Part shown: positions 23,750-31,419 of the stretch, piece after piece
Position numbering within the stretch: the stretch's first letter is position 1
How the letters are laid out: every line of letters starts with the position of its first letter
Assembly: GCA_964420405.1 (NCBI GenBank)
Contig: CAYQTL010000049.1
Location: forward strand, 1 to 35,049
DNA length: 35,049 nt
DNA from: CAYQTL01 sp964420405
GTDB taxonomy: Bacteria > Acidobacteriota > Thermoanaerobaculia > Thermoanaerobaculales > Sulfomarinibacteraceae
Direction: 5' to 3'
Translations under genes and position numbers: made by a program
The notes under the pieces: model-generated
The model's input: only the letters and a program-made list of their open reading frames with translations
Database searches by the model: none
What the model was told of the DNA's origin: nothing

Positions 23750-25465
23750 TCACAGGGTGGTCTCGCGCACCACCTCCTCGATGGTGGTGACACCGTCCCG
23801 GATCTTCTGCAGTCCCGACTGCCGCAAGCTGACCATCCCCTCCTCGATCGCCTTCCGGCGGAGCTCCACCGCCGATGCTCCAGAAAGGATCAGCTCGCGG
23901 ATGTCGTCGGTGACGTCCATCACCTCGAACAACCCGACGCGTCCCTTGTAGCCCCTCTGGTTGCAGACGTCGCAGCCGCGACCCTTGAACAGCTGGATGT
24001 TGGGGGCCTCGGACTCGGAGAAGCCGACGTTGAGCAGCGCCTGCACCGGCACGTCCTCGGGCTGCTTGCACTTCTGGCAGATCCGGCGGATCAGGCGCTG
24101 GGCGACGATGAGGTTGACGGAGGTCGCCACCAGGAACGGCTCGATGCCCATGTTCATGAGCCGGTTGATGGTGGAAGGGGCGTCGTTGGTGTGCAGCGTC
24201 GACAGCACGAGGTGGCCGGTCAGCGCCGCCTTGATCGCGATCTCGGCGGTCTCGAAGTCCCGGATCTCGCCGACCAGGATGATGTTCGGGTCCTGCCGCA
24301 GGAACGACCGCAGCGCGGCGGCGAAGTTGAGCCCGATCGACTCCTTCATCTGGACCTGGTTGACGCCCGGCAGCTGGAACTCGACCGGGTCCTCGGCGGT
24401 CATGATGTTGACCTCTGGCGTGTTGATGCGCGACAGCGAGGAGTACAGGGTGTTGGTCTTGCCGGAGCCGGTCGGGCCCGTCACCAGCACCATCCCGTAG
24501 GGCTGGAAGATGGCCTCCTCGAACCTCTTCAGGCTCGACTTCTCGAACCCGAGCTTGGTCATGTCGAGCATCAGCGAGTCGCGGTCGAGCAGCCGCATGA
24601 CGATCTTCTCGCCGTGCAGCGTCGGCAGCGTGGAGACGCGGTAGTCGAGCTCCTTGAGCTTGCCCTGGAACTTCATCTTGATCTTGATGCGTCCGTCCTG
24701 GGGCAGCCGTTTCTCCGCGATGTCGAGCTTGGAGAGGATCTTGAGGCGGGAGGCGATGGCCTCCTTGAGCTTCATGGGCGGGTTCATGATCTCGTAGAGC
24801 ACGCCGTCGATCCGGAACCTGACGCGGTAGCTCTTCTCGTACGGCTCGACGTGGATGTCCGACGCTCCCCGCTTGAGGGCGTCGGTCAGGATCAGGTTGA
24901 CCAGCCGCACCACCGGCGCCTCGTCGGCCGAGGCCTCGAGGTCGGTGATGTCGATGTCGTCCTCTTCCTCGAGGACCTCCAGCGACGCCTCCTCGACCGT
25001 CGACAGGTCCTCCATCACCTTCTTCAGCTCCATCGCGTGGGTAGTGCCGTAGTACTTGTCGATCGCCTCGCGCAGGGCCTCCTCCGCGGCGACCACGGGC
25101 TCCACCCTGTAGCCGGTGATGAACGTGATGTCGTCCATCGCGAACACGTTGGTCGGGTCGGCCATGGCGACGGTCAGGGTCGCGCCGGTCTTCGAAACCG
25201 GGATGAACTGGTACTTGCGTGCGACGTCAGCCGGGATCAGCCGGATGATCGACTCGTCGATGTCGAAGTGGCGGAGGTTGATGGAGGGCACGCCATACTG
25301 CTGCGACAGGCAGTCGAGAATGTCCTCCTCGGAAACATAGCCCAGGCGGACGAGGTGCTCCCCGAGCCGACCGCCCGACTGCTTCTGCTCCTCGAGCGCG
25401 TGCTCGAGCTGCTGGGCGCTGATGAGCTGAGCCTTGGTGAGAAGTTCTCCGAGCTTGAGAGCCAT
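23750..25465 (-). CDS. pilB: Type IV pilus assembly ATPase PilB
   Basis: A 571-residue extension ATPase. The N-terminal MshEN-type domain (~1-140, with LGEHLVRLGYVSEEDI and YGVPSINL) is a fold that binds cyclic-di-GMP in some relatives. The ATPase domain has Walker A GPTGSGKT (330-337), Asp box MTAEDPVEFQ, Walker B ILVGEIRD and His box LSTLHTNDAPSTINR. The zinc-binding tetracysteine CQKC...CDVC follows near 465-510. ATG at 25465 has GGAAG upstream and fits the family N-terminus; upstream in-frame starts would extend over the promoter. It heads pilB-T-C-S-R-DUF192. Confidence 0.96.
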   Translation of the reverse strand: MALKLGELLTKAQLISAQQLEHALEEQKQSGGRLGEHLVRLGYVSEEDILDCLSQQYGVPSINLRHFDIDESIIRLIPADVARKYQFIPVSKTGATLTVAMADPTNVFAMDDITFITGYRVEPVVAAEEALREAIDKYYGTTHAMELKKVMEDLSTVEEASLEVLEEEDDIDITDLEASADEAPVVRLVNLILTDALKRGASDIHVEPYEKSYRVRFRIDGVLYEIMNPPMKLKEAIASRLKILSKLDIAEKRLPQDGRIKIKMKFQGKLKELDYRVSTLPTLHGEKIVMRLLDRDSLMLDMTKLGFEKSSLKRFEEAIFQPYGMVLVTGPTGSGKTNTLYSSLSRINTPEVNIMTAEDPVEFQLPGVNQVQMKESIGLNFAAALRSFLRQDPNIILVGEIRDFETAEIAIKAALTGHLVLSTLHTNDAPSTINRLMNMGIEPFLVATSVNLIVAQRLIRRICQKCKQPEDVPVQALLNVGFSESEAPNIQLFKGRGCDVCNQRGYKGRVGLFEVMDVTDDIRELILSGASAVELRRKAIEEGMVSLRQSGLQKIRDGVTTIEEVVRETTL

Positions 25466-25495
25466 GTACTTCCACGCTCCACGGTGTTCCGCTCG

Positions 25496-25501
25496 ATTGT
25501 A
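25496..25501 (-). promoter_or_regulatory. Candidate -10 box of the pil operon
   Basis: TACAAT on the minus strand, five of six matches, 30 bp before the pilB ATG. The best -35 candidate at 17-bp spacing is the weak GACTTT (25524-25519). Confidence 0.45.
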
Positions 25502-25593
25502 GCACCGGCCCGTTCCGCAAAGTCGCTCGACTGAGCCGGTTGCGAGCGCGTTCATGGTAGCAGCACGGCGGCGTCGCCGGGGGCGGCCGTCAG

Positions 25594-25607
25594 CCCCCTC
25601 ACGGGGG
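25594..25607. terminator. Hairpin after the heptosyltransferase gene
   Basis: CCCCC-TCAC-GGGGG perfect stem just beyond the 3' end of the minus-strand heptosyltransferase gene. No T-run follows on the minus strand, so it is at best a weak or Rho-assisted terminator. Confidence 0.35.
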
Positions 25608-25615
25608 AATCTGGC

Positions 25616-26629
25616 CTATCCCTCCTCCAGGAGCGACGCGACCGCCGCCACGATCTCGTCGGCCGCAGGGGTCCGGACGGCCCTCGCCCGGGCCGATCCT
25701 CGCGGTGCCCGGCGGACGCGGGCGGCGCCCGACACCACGGCCACGCGACGTCCCAGAGGCCCGTTGCGTCGCCAGTCCGTGACCAGGAACACACCGACGG
25801 TCGGCACGCCGAGGCTCGCGGCCAGGTGGACCGGACCCGTGTCGCCGCCGACCACCACGGCCGCGCCGCCGAGCAGCCGCGCGAGCTCGACGAGTCCGGT
25901 CGGTGGCGCCACCTCGGCGGCGGCGGCCCGGGTGGCGACCTCCTCGGCCCGCTCGCGCTCGCCGGGCCCCCAGGCGACGACCGCCCTGAGGCGGCGCTCG
26001 ACGAGCCCGTCGCACACCTGCGCCAGGATCCCGGTCGGCATCACCTTGCCGCGCTGTCCGGCGCCGGGGAGCACCACCGCGTAGCGGACGCCGGTCGGCG
26101 GACCGGGAGCCGCGTGGCCGGCGAGCAGCCAGCGGCCGTCGGGCGGCGGCGGCACGGCGGCGGGCGTCCCGCCGAGCGCCCGCACGAGCTCGAGGGTCGA
26201 GGCCACCACGTGCGGGCGGTCGCGACGGCCTGGCACGACCTCGGTGTAGGCGAGACCGGCCAGCAGCTCCCGGCGCCACGGCCGGGCGAGGCCGATCCGC
26301 CGGGGGGCGCGCGACATCCTGACGAAGGCGGCCGACTTGACGGTGCCCTGCGGGTCGAGCACCACGTCGGGGGCGAGCTCGCGCAGGCGTGTCGCGAGGC
26401 GGCCGACCTCGCTGCGGGTGGCAGCGGTCCACGGCCTGCGACGCCATCGGCGGGTCGACGTGGTCAGCACCGCGTCCACCGCCGGATGCCCTTCCACCAG
26501 GTCGCGCAGCGGCTCCTCCACCACCCACGTCAGGTGGACGTCGGGCCGCGCCGCGCGGATCGAGTCCGCGAGCGGCCACGCGTGGACCACGTCACCGAGC
26601 GCGGACAGCCGGACGAGGACGACCCGCAT
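25616..26629 (-). CDS. Glycosyltransferase family 9, probable LPS heptosyltransferase (WaaC-type)
   Basis: A 337-residue GT-B glycosyltransferase expected to add ADP-activated heptose to the LPS inner core at the cytoplasmic face of the inner membrane. N-terminal MRVVLVRLSALGDVVHAWPLADSIR and the mid-protein DVVLDPQGTVKSA resemble heptosyltransferase I; the C-terminal GGDTGPVHLAASLGVPTVGVF is the family 9 sugar-nucleotide site. The ATG at 26629 is 3 bp after the heptose adenylyltransferase stop, so it is in one operon with both heptose-activation genes, which supports the substrate. WaaC rather than WaaF is likely but not certain. Confidence 0.88.
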   Translation of the reverse strand: MRVVLVRLSALGDVVHAWPLADSIRAARPDVHLTWVVEEPLRDLVEGHPAVDAVLTTSTRRWRRRPWTAATRSEVGRLATRLRELAPDVVLDPQGTVKSAAFVRMSRAPRRIGLARPWRRELLAGLAYTEVVPGRRDRPHVVASTLELVRALGGTPAAVPPPPDGRWLLAGHAAPGPPTGVRYAVVLPGAGQRGKVMPTGILAQVCDGLVERRLRAVVAWGPGERERAEEVATRAAAAEVAPPTGLVELARLLGGAAVVVGGDTGPVHLAASLGVPTVGVFLVTDWRRNGPLGRRVAVVSGAARVRRAPRGSARARAVRTPAADEIVAAVASLLEEG

Positions 26630-26632
26630 GGC

Positions 26633-27142
26633 TCAGGTGCGCTCGGCGGCCGGCCCGAACCGTGCCAGGATGACCCCGATGAGATCGGTGGTGGCGTGGT
26701 CCTTGGGGTCGCCGCAGATCTCGGTACGGCCGCCGTAGGCCGCCACCACCCGTCGCTCCGGGACCGTGTCGGCGGTGTAGTCGGTCCCCTTGGCGTGGAC
26801 GTCCGGCCGGACGGTGTCGAGGACCGCCTCGACCGTCGGCTCGTCGAACAGGACGATGCGGTCCACCATCCACAGCTGGGACAGCAGCTCGGCCCGCTCG
26901 CTTGCGGGCACCACCGGCCGCAGGGGGCCCTTGGCGGACCGCACCGAGCGGTCGGTGTTCACCGCCAGCACGAGCCGGTCACCGAGCCGTCGCGCCGCCT
27001 CCAGGTAGCGGACGTGACCGACGTGCAGCAGGTCGAACGCGCCGTTGCCGAGGACCACCGTCAGACCCCGCCGCCGCCAGCGCGCGCGGTCGGCGACGAG
27101 GGCGTCGAGGGCGACGAGCTTGGTCCGCGGGTCGACCGTCAC
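26633..27142 (-). CDS. rfaE2: D-glycero-beta-D-manno-heptose 1-phosphate adenylyltransferase
   Basis: A 169-residue cytidylyltransferase-like enzyme that makes ADP-heptose. The HxGH motif is at His40-His43 in FDLLHVGHVRYLEAARRLGD. Further marks are VNTDRSVRSAKGPLRPVVP, the ERAELLSQLWMVD segment and KGTDYTADTVPE. It is the stand-alone form of the C-terminal half of E. coli HldE. The GTG start overlaps the kinase stop (GTGA), and the glycosyltransferase follows 3 bp later. Confidence 0.95.
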   Translation of the reverse strand: MTVDPRTKLVALDALVADRARWRRRGLTVVLGNGAFDLLHVGHVRYLEAARRLGDRLVLAVNTDRSVRSAKGPLRPVVPASERAELLSQLWMVDRIVLFDEPTVEAVLDTVRPDVHAKGTDYTADTVPERRVVAAYGGRTEICGDPKDHATTDLIGVILARFGPAAERT

Positions 27143-28146
27143 GGAGCGCCGCCGATCCCGGCCACCTCGCGTCGCAGCTCGTCACGCGACACGGTGGCGG
27201 TCCCGAGCTTCATGACGACGACCCCTCCGGCAAGGTTCGCGAGCCACGCCGCTTCGGCCGGTGCGGCGCCGGCGGCGAGGGCGGCGGTCAGCACCGCCAG
27301 CACCGTGTCGCCGGCTCCGGTCACGTCGGCCACCTCGTCGGTTCCGTGGACCGGGAGGTGGGTCGCGCCGCCCCCGGACTCCACCAGGGTCATGCCGCGG
27401 CTGCCGCGAGTCGCGAGGACGAAGCCGGCGCCGAGCCGCCGGCGCAGGGCCTCGGCCGCCGCCGCGACCTCGTCGTCGTCGTCGAGGCGCCGTCCGGCGC
27501 ACGCCTCCAGCTCCTGCAGGTTCGGGGTCACGCCGTCGACGCCCCCGAGCGCGTCGAGCCGGTAGCGGGAGTCGACCACCACGGGGCAGCCCGCAGGCCG
27601 TCGCTCGAGAACCCTGCCGATCAGCTCGGGAAGGACCGCGCCATAGCCGTAGTCCGACACGGCGACGGCGTCCGCGTCGTGCACCGCGGCCGCGAGGTCC
27701 CGGGTCATCGCGTCACGCCACGGCCCGTCCACGGGCAGCTCATCCTCGATGTCGTACCGCGCCACCTGGTGCTTCAGCGACGACGGACCGCCCCCCAGGA
27801 CGCGGACCTTGGTGGGCGTCCGGTAGCCGGCGACGGTGCGCACCCTCGAGACGTCGACGCCGCGTGCGGCGAGCGACGCCCGCAGCGCTCCGCCGGGCTC
27901 GTCGTCTCCAACCGCCGCGACCGGGACGACCGGAACATCGAGCGCGGCGAGGTTGGCGAGCGCGTTGGCGGCGCCTCCGGGCACGTCGCGCTGCTGCTCG
28001 AAGCGGAGGATGATGACCGGCGCCTCGCGGGAGATCCGCTTGGGTGTCCCGAGCACGAACCGGTCCAGCACCAGGTCGCCGAAGAGCACCACCCGCGCAC
28101 GCTCGAACCGGTCGATCAGCTCGAGAAAGCGGTCGCGGTCGGGCAT
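27139..28146 (-). CDS. rfaE1: D-glycero-beta-D-manno-heptose-7-phosphate kinase
   Basis: A 335-residue PfkB-family sugar kinase, equivalent to the N-terminal half of HldE. N-terminal GDLVLDRFVLG, the DVPGGAANALANLAAL sugar-binding region, SDYGYGAVLP, VTPNLQELEA and the catalytic ADVTGAGDTVLAVL. ATG at 28146 fits the family. It lies 7 bp after a TACACT box with no ribosome-binding site, so the mRNA may be leaderless. It is coupled to the adenylyltransferase by a GTGA overlap and divergent from the unknown gene at 28220. Confidence 0.95.
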   Translation of the reverse strand: MPDRDRFLELIDRFERARVVLFGDLVLDRFVLGTPKRISREAPVIILRFEQQRDVPGGAANALANLAALDVPVVPVAAVGDDEPGGALRASLAARGVDVSRVRTVAGYRTPTKVRVLGGGPSSLKHQVARYDIEDELPVDGPWRDAMTRDLAAAVHDADAVAVSDYGYGAVLPELIGRVLERRPAGCPVVVDSRYRLDALGGVDGVTPNLQELEACAGRRLDDDDEVAAAAEALRRRLGAGFVLATRGSRGMTLVESGGGATHLPVHGTDEVADVTGAGDTVLAVLTAALAAGAAPAEAAWLANLAGGVVVMKLGTATVSRDELRREVAGIGGAP

Positions 28147-28153
28147 GGCGGGA

Positions 28154-28159
28154 AGTGTA
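28154..28159 (-). promoter_or_regulatory. rfaE1 -10 box, predicted leaderless
   Basis: TACACT on the minus strand, then TCCCGCC (7 bp), then ATG. No clear -35 is visible in the 48 bp shared with the divergent promoter. Confidence 0.5.
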
Positions 28160-28206
28160 GCGCAGGCGCCGCGCGAGAGTACGGTGGTGGGCCGCGACGC
28201 GACCGC

Positions 28207-28212
28207 TATACT
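28207..28212 (+). promoter_or_regulatory. -10 box of the unknown gene at 28220, predicted leaderless
   Basis: TATACT, then CGTCGGG (7 bp), then ATG. No canonical -35; the 16-bp-spaced position reads TGGTGG. The divergent pair of start codons is only 73 bp apart. Confidence 0.5.
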
Positions 28213-28219
28213 CGTCGGG

Positions 28220-28747
28220 ATGGCCACCGACGAGACCCTGCTGCCGCTCGTGCGCTGGGACCCGGTCCGTCTCACCCTCAGCCTGGACCGGCTCGAGGAC
28301 CACCTGCGACGGCTGAGCTCCGGCTCGGAGTCGATTCGCGACCTGCGTCTCGGCGGCGCCGGCGACGTGCTCGAGGTCGAGGGCGTCGCGTCGGTGGCCG
28401 GTGCCCGGGTGCGGGTCCGGGTCGAGCTCGCCGAGCTGCGGCTGCGGCGCGGTCTCTGCGGCGGGCGGGTCCGAGCGGTGCGCGCCCTCGGCGGCGTGCG
28501 GGTGCCGCGGCGGCCGCTGCTGTCGGCGGTCGAGCGGGCGCTCGGCGCCCACGGCGTGGTGTTCGCCGCCGACGGCATCGTGGTCCTCGACGTGCGGCGC
28601 TGGCTGCCGTCGGAGCTGCGCCTGACGGTGGTCGCGGTCCAGCTGGTGGGCCGCACCCTCGAGCTGTGGCTCGGAGCCGGGGCGTTGACGCGGCTGCCAT
28701 CCGGCGGCCGCCCCTCGTTGCCGGCGGATACCTCGCCGGACGGTTGA
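28220..28747 (+). CDS. Conserved-looking protein of unknown function
   Basis: A 175-residue protein I do not recognise. It starts at the ATG 7 bp after a TATACT box, without a ribosome-binding site. No signal peptide or membrane segment is seen. The sequence looks like alternating beta strands (VEGVASVAGARVRVRVELAEL, then GIVVLDVRRWLP) with an arginine-rich middle (LRLRRG, VPRRP). It may be a lipid-binding beta-sandwich, but that is a guess. The codon bias is normal for the window. Its TGA at 28745-28747 lies inside the TTGACA of the rplM promoter, so the two units are packed together. Confidence 0.65.
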   Translation: MATDETLLPLVRWDPVRLTLSLDRLEDHLRRLSSGSESIRDLRLGGAGDVLEVEGVASVAGARVRVRVELAELRLRRGLCGGRVRAVRALGGVRVPRRPLLSAVERALGAHGVVFAADGIVVLDVRRWLPSELRLTVVAVQLVGRTLELWLGAGALTRLPSGGRPSLPADTSPDG

Positions 28748-28772
28748 CACCCGGGACGCGCTCGGGTAGAGT
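28744..28772 (+). promoter_or_regulatory. Strong promoter of the rplM-rpsI-rpsB-tsf operon
   Basis: Perfect TTGACA (28744-28749), 17-bp spacer, TAGAGT (28767-28772; four of six). It gives a leader of about 48 nt. The -35 box overlaps the stop codon of the preceding gene. Confidence 0.85.
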
Positions 28773-28780
28773 CCGGCTCC

Positions 28781-28794
28781 CCTGTGTCCACAGG
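28781..28794 (+). promoter_or_regulatory. Inverted repeat at the 5' end of the rplM leader
   Basis: CCTGTG-TC-CACAGG, a perfect 6-bp inverted repeat beginning 2-3 nt after the predicted start of transcription. It could be an operator or a 5'-protecting hairpin. Autoregulatory leaders are known in ribosomal protein operons, but this does not match one I recognise. Confidence 0.45.
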
Positions 28795-28826
28795 GCTCTG
28801 ACGTGCGACTTTCTGAGGGAAGCGAG

Positions 28827-29255
28827 ATGCGAAGCTACATTCCGAAGCCAGACGAGATCGAGCGGGACTGGCTGGTCATGGACGCGGCCGACCAGGTGCT
28901 CGGCCGGTTCGCGTCCGAGATCGCCCGGCTGCTGCGCGGCAAGCACAAGCCATCGTTCACCCCCCACCTGGACACGGGTGACTTCGTGGTGGTGGTCAAC
29001 GCCGAGCGGGTCCGTCTGACCGGGACGAAGCTCGACGACAAGCGTTACTTCCGGCACTCGGGACGGCCCGGCTCGCTGCGGTCGGAGACCGCCCGCGAGC
29101 GACTCGATCGTCGTCCAGACCGGGTGATCCGCGCGGCGGTGTGGGGCATGCTCCCGAAGAACCGCCTCGGTCGCCGGTTGCTCAAGAAGCTGAAGGTCTA
29201 CCGTGGACCCGAGCACCCGCACGCGGCCCAGCAGCCGCGGGTCCACGCGCTCTAG
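28827..29255 (+). CDS. rplM: 50S ribosomal protein L13
   Basis: 142 residues, the normal L13 length. It begins RSYIPKPDEIERDWLVMDAAD and shows QVLGRFASEIARLLRGKHKPSFTPH and the core segment RAAVWGMLPKNRLGRRLLKKLKVY, ending in GPEHPHAAQQP. ATG at 28827 has GAGGGA 7-8 bp upstream; an in-frame GTG at 28803 lacks one. It is the first gene of the operon and is followed by rpsI with its stop codon inside the rpsI ribosome-binding region. Confidence 0.97.
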   Translation: MRSYIPKPDEIERDWLVMDAADQVLGRFASEIARLLRGKHKPSFTPHLDTGDFVVVVNAERVRLTGTKLDDKRYFRHSGRPGSLRSETARERLDRRPDRVIRAAVWGMLPKNRLGRRLLKKLKVYRGPEHPHAAQQPRVHAL

Positions 29256-29264
29256 GAGGGACTC

Positions 29265-29657
29265 GTGGCGGAGATCCAGTACTACGGCACCGGGCGGCGG
29301 AAGTCGTCCACGGCCCGTGTCTACCTGCGGCCGGGCACGGGCGCGATCCATGTCAACCGGCGCGACTTCGACGACTACTTTCCGAACCAGGTGCTCAAGA
29401 TGGTCATCCGGCAGCCACTGATGCTGACCGAGACCAACGACAAGTTCGACATCCTGGTCAACGTCTCCGGCGGCGGTCCCGCGGGCCAGGCCGGCGCGAT
29501 CCGCCACGGGATCTCGCGCGCCCTGCTGGAGTACAACGCGGAGCTCCGTCCGCGGCTGAAGGCGGCCGGCTTCCTGACCCGCGACGCCCGCGAGGTGGAG
29601 CGCAAGAAGTACGGGCAGCCGAAGGCGCGCAAGCGCTTCCAGTTCTCGAAGCGGTAA
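29265..29657 (+). CDS. rpsI: 30S ribosomal protein S9
   Basis: 130 residues. Typical YYGTGRRKSSTARVYLRPG, the VNVSGGGPAGQAGAIRHGISRAL core and the basic C-terminus ending KRFQFSKR, which reaches the P-site tRNA. The GTG start at 29265 has AGGAGG 5-6 bp upstream, overlapping the rplM stop. The rplM-rpsI pairing is nearly universal; the link onward to rpsB is common in some phyla. Confidence 0.98.
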   Translation: MAEIQYYGTGRRKSSTARVYLRPGTGAIHVNRRDFDDYFPNQVLKMVIRQPLMLTETNDKFDILVNVSGGGPAGQAGAIRHGISRALLEYNAELRPRLKAAGFLTRDAREVERKKYGQPKARKRFQFSKR

Positions 29658-29669
29658 GGGAGTCAGCTC

Positions 29670-30479
29670 GTGGCCACTATCCAGATGAAGGAGCTGCTCG
29701 AAGCTGGTGTCCACTTCGGGCATCAGACCCGGCGGTGGAACCCGAAGATGAAGCCGTACATCTTCGGCAAGCGCAACGGAATCCACATCGTGGACCTGCA
29801 GAAGACCCTGCAGCACTTCGAGGAGGCCGGCGAGTTCGTGCGGGAGCTCGCCGCCAACGGCCGCAACGTGCTGTTCGTGGGCACCAAGCGCCAGGCGCAG
29901 GACGCGGTCCGCGAGGAGGCTGCGCGCTGCGGCATGTTCTACATGAACCACCGCTGGCTCGGCGGCACCATGACCAACTTCCGCACGATCCGCAAGTCGA
30001 TCGAGCGGCTCAAGGAGATCGAGGCGGTGCTGTCGGCCGAGGACTCCCACCTGACCAAGAAGGAGCGCATCGGTATGGAGCGGCAGCGCCGCAAGATGGA
30101 GCGCGCGCTCGGCGGGATCAAGGACATGGAGGATCTGCCCGATGCGCTGTTCGTGATCGACACCGTCCACGAGCACATCGCCGTGAAGGAGGCCAACCGA
30201 CTCGGCATCCCGGTGGTGGCGGTGGTCGACACCAACTGCGACCCTGAGGAGGTCGACTTCCCGATTCCCGGCAACGACGACGCGATCCGGGCGATCCGGC
30301 TGTTCACCTCCCGCATCGCCGACAACGTCCTCGAAGGCCTGAACCTGGCCGACGAGCGGTTCGTCGGCACCGGGGACGAGCCGGCCGCGGGGTCGTCCGG
30401 CGACGTCCCGGATGTCCCCGTGGAGCCGTCCGAGGCGGCGGCGACATCCGACGAGACCGACGGCGAGCTGACCAACTGA
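29670..30479 (+). CDS. rpsB: 30S ribosomal protein S2
   Basis: 269 residues. ATIQMKELLEAGVHFGHQTRRWNPKM, YIFGKRNGIHIVDLQKT, GTKRQAQDAV, MNHRWLGGTMTNF and DTNCDPEEVDFPIPGNDDAIRAI are the S2 hallmarks. The last ~40 residues form an acidic, alanine-rich tail (beginning near PAAGSSGDVPD) beyond the conserved core. GTG at 29670 with AAGGGAG upstream. An 86-bp gap with a strong hairpin separates it from tsf. Confidence 0.98.
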   Translation: MATIQMKELLEAGVHFGHQTRRWNPKMKPYIFGKRNGIHIVDLQKTLQHFEEAGEFVRELAANGRNVLFVGTKRQAQDAVREEAARCGMFYMNHRWLGGTMTNFRTIRKSIERLKEIEAVLSAEDSHLTKKERIGMERQRRKMERALGGIKDMEDLPDALFVIDTVHEHIAVKEANRLGIPVVAVVDTNCDPEEVDFPIPGNDDAIRAIRLFTSRIADNVLEGLNLADERFVGTGDEPAAGSSGDVPDVPVEPSEAAATSDETDGELTN

Positions 30480-30510
30480 CCCGGGGGGTCGGGTCGAAAC
30501 CGACTCTGAG

Positions 30511-30536
30511 GGGCCAGGCGTGCCGTCGCCTGGCCC
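30511..30536 (+). terminator. Strong hairpin between rpsB and tsf (terminator or attenuator)
   Basis: Perfect 10-bp stem GGGCCAGGCG/CGCCTGGCCC with a 6-nt loop, extended by A-T and G-T pairs, followed by TTCGTC rather than a clean T-run. It is probably a partial terminator or an RNA-processing/stability element within the operon. Confidence 0.55.
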
Positions 30537-30565
30537 TTCGTCAATCCACAGCGAGGGACGAAACC

Positions 30566-31414
30566 ATGGCGATATCTGCGAGCGCGGTGAAAGAGCTCCG
30601 GCAGCGGACCGGTGCCGGCATGATGGACTGCAAGAACGCTCTGGCCGAGGCGGGAGGCGACCTCGACGCGGCGATCAAGATCCTCCGCACCAAGGGGCTC
30701 GCCGCGGCCGCCAAGAAGGCCCACCGGGCGGCGTCGGAGGGTGCGGTGGTGGTGGCCGGCGACGAGGCTCGCAAGGCGATCCTGGAGCTGAACTGCGAGA
30801 CTGACTTCGTCGCCCGCAACCCGGAGTTCACCGAGTTCGCGGCCGCACTGGCCGCGCAGGCCCTGGCCGAAAGCCTGCGCACAGTCGAGCGGCTCTCGGC
30901 CGCGCCGTTCAGCGGCGACGCCGCCCACACCGTCGAGCAGATGGTGTCGCAGAAGGTCGCGACCATCGGCGAGAACATCGTGCTGAACCGGCTCGAGCTG
31001 GTCGAGGCGGCCGCCGGCAACAGGCTCGCCTCCTACGTCCACATGGGGGGCAAGATCGGCGTCGTGGTCGAGGGCACCGCCGCCGCCGGCGAGGAGGCGC
31101 TGCACGACGTGGCGCTTCACGTGGCCGCCACGGAGCCCCGCTTCACCCGCCGCGAGGAGGTCACCGCAGACGTTCTCGAGATGGAGAAGGAGATCGCGCT
31201 CAAGCAGGCGATCGACTCTGGCAAGCCCGAGAGCATCGCCGAGAAGATCGTCGCCGGCAAGATGGAGAAGTTCTTCGAGCAGGAGGTGCTGCTCGAGCAA
31301 CCGTTCGCCAAGGATCCGTCGAAGTCCGTGGCACAATACCTGCGCGAGGCGGGCGGCGACGGCGCGACGGTGGTCGGCTTCGTCCGCTTCAAGCTCGGCG
31401 AGGGGAACGCGTAG
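30566..31414 (+). CDS. tsf: Elongation factor Ts
   Basis: 282 residues, the nucleotide exchange factor for EF-Tu. N-terminal UBA-like region with VKELRQRTGAGMMDCKNAL, the central LNCETDFVARN motif, VHMGGKIGVVVE and the C-terminal KFFEQEVLLEQPFAKDPSKSV. It has the complete two-subdomain core. ATG at 30566 with GAGGGA 6-7 bp upstream. pyrH starts 5 bp after the stop. Confidence 0.98.
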   Translation: MAISASAVKELRQRTGAGMMDCKNALAEAGGDLDAAIKILRTKGLAAAAKKAHRAASEGAVVVAGDEARKAILELNCETDFVARNPEFTEFAAALAAQALAESLRTVERLSAAPFSGDAAHTVEQMVSQKVATIGENIVLNRLELVEAAAGNRLASYVHMGGKIGVVVEGTAAAGEEALHDVALHVAATEPRFTRREEVTADVLEMEKEIALKQAIDSGKPESIAEKIVAGKMEKFFEQEVLLEQPFAKDPSKSVAQYLREAGGDGATVVGFVRFKLGEGNA

Positions 31415-31419
31415 CGCCG

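Noticed and set aside
25466..25555. 30-residue N-terminal extension of PilB
   Set aside because: It overlaps the TACAAT promoter box and is not found in PilB; the ATG at 25465 has GGAAG upstream and gives the usual N-terminus.
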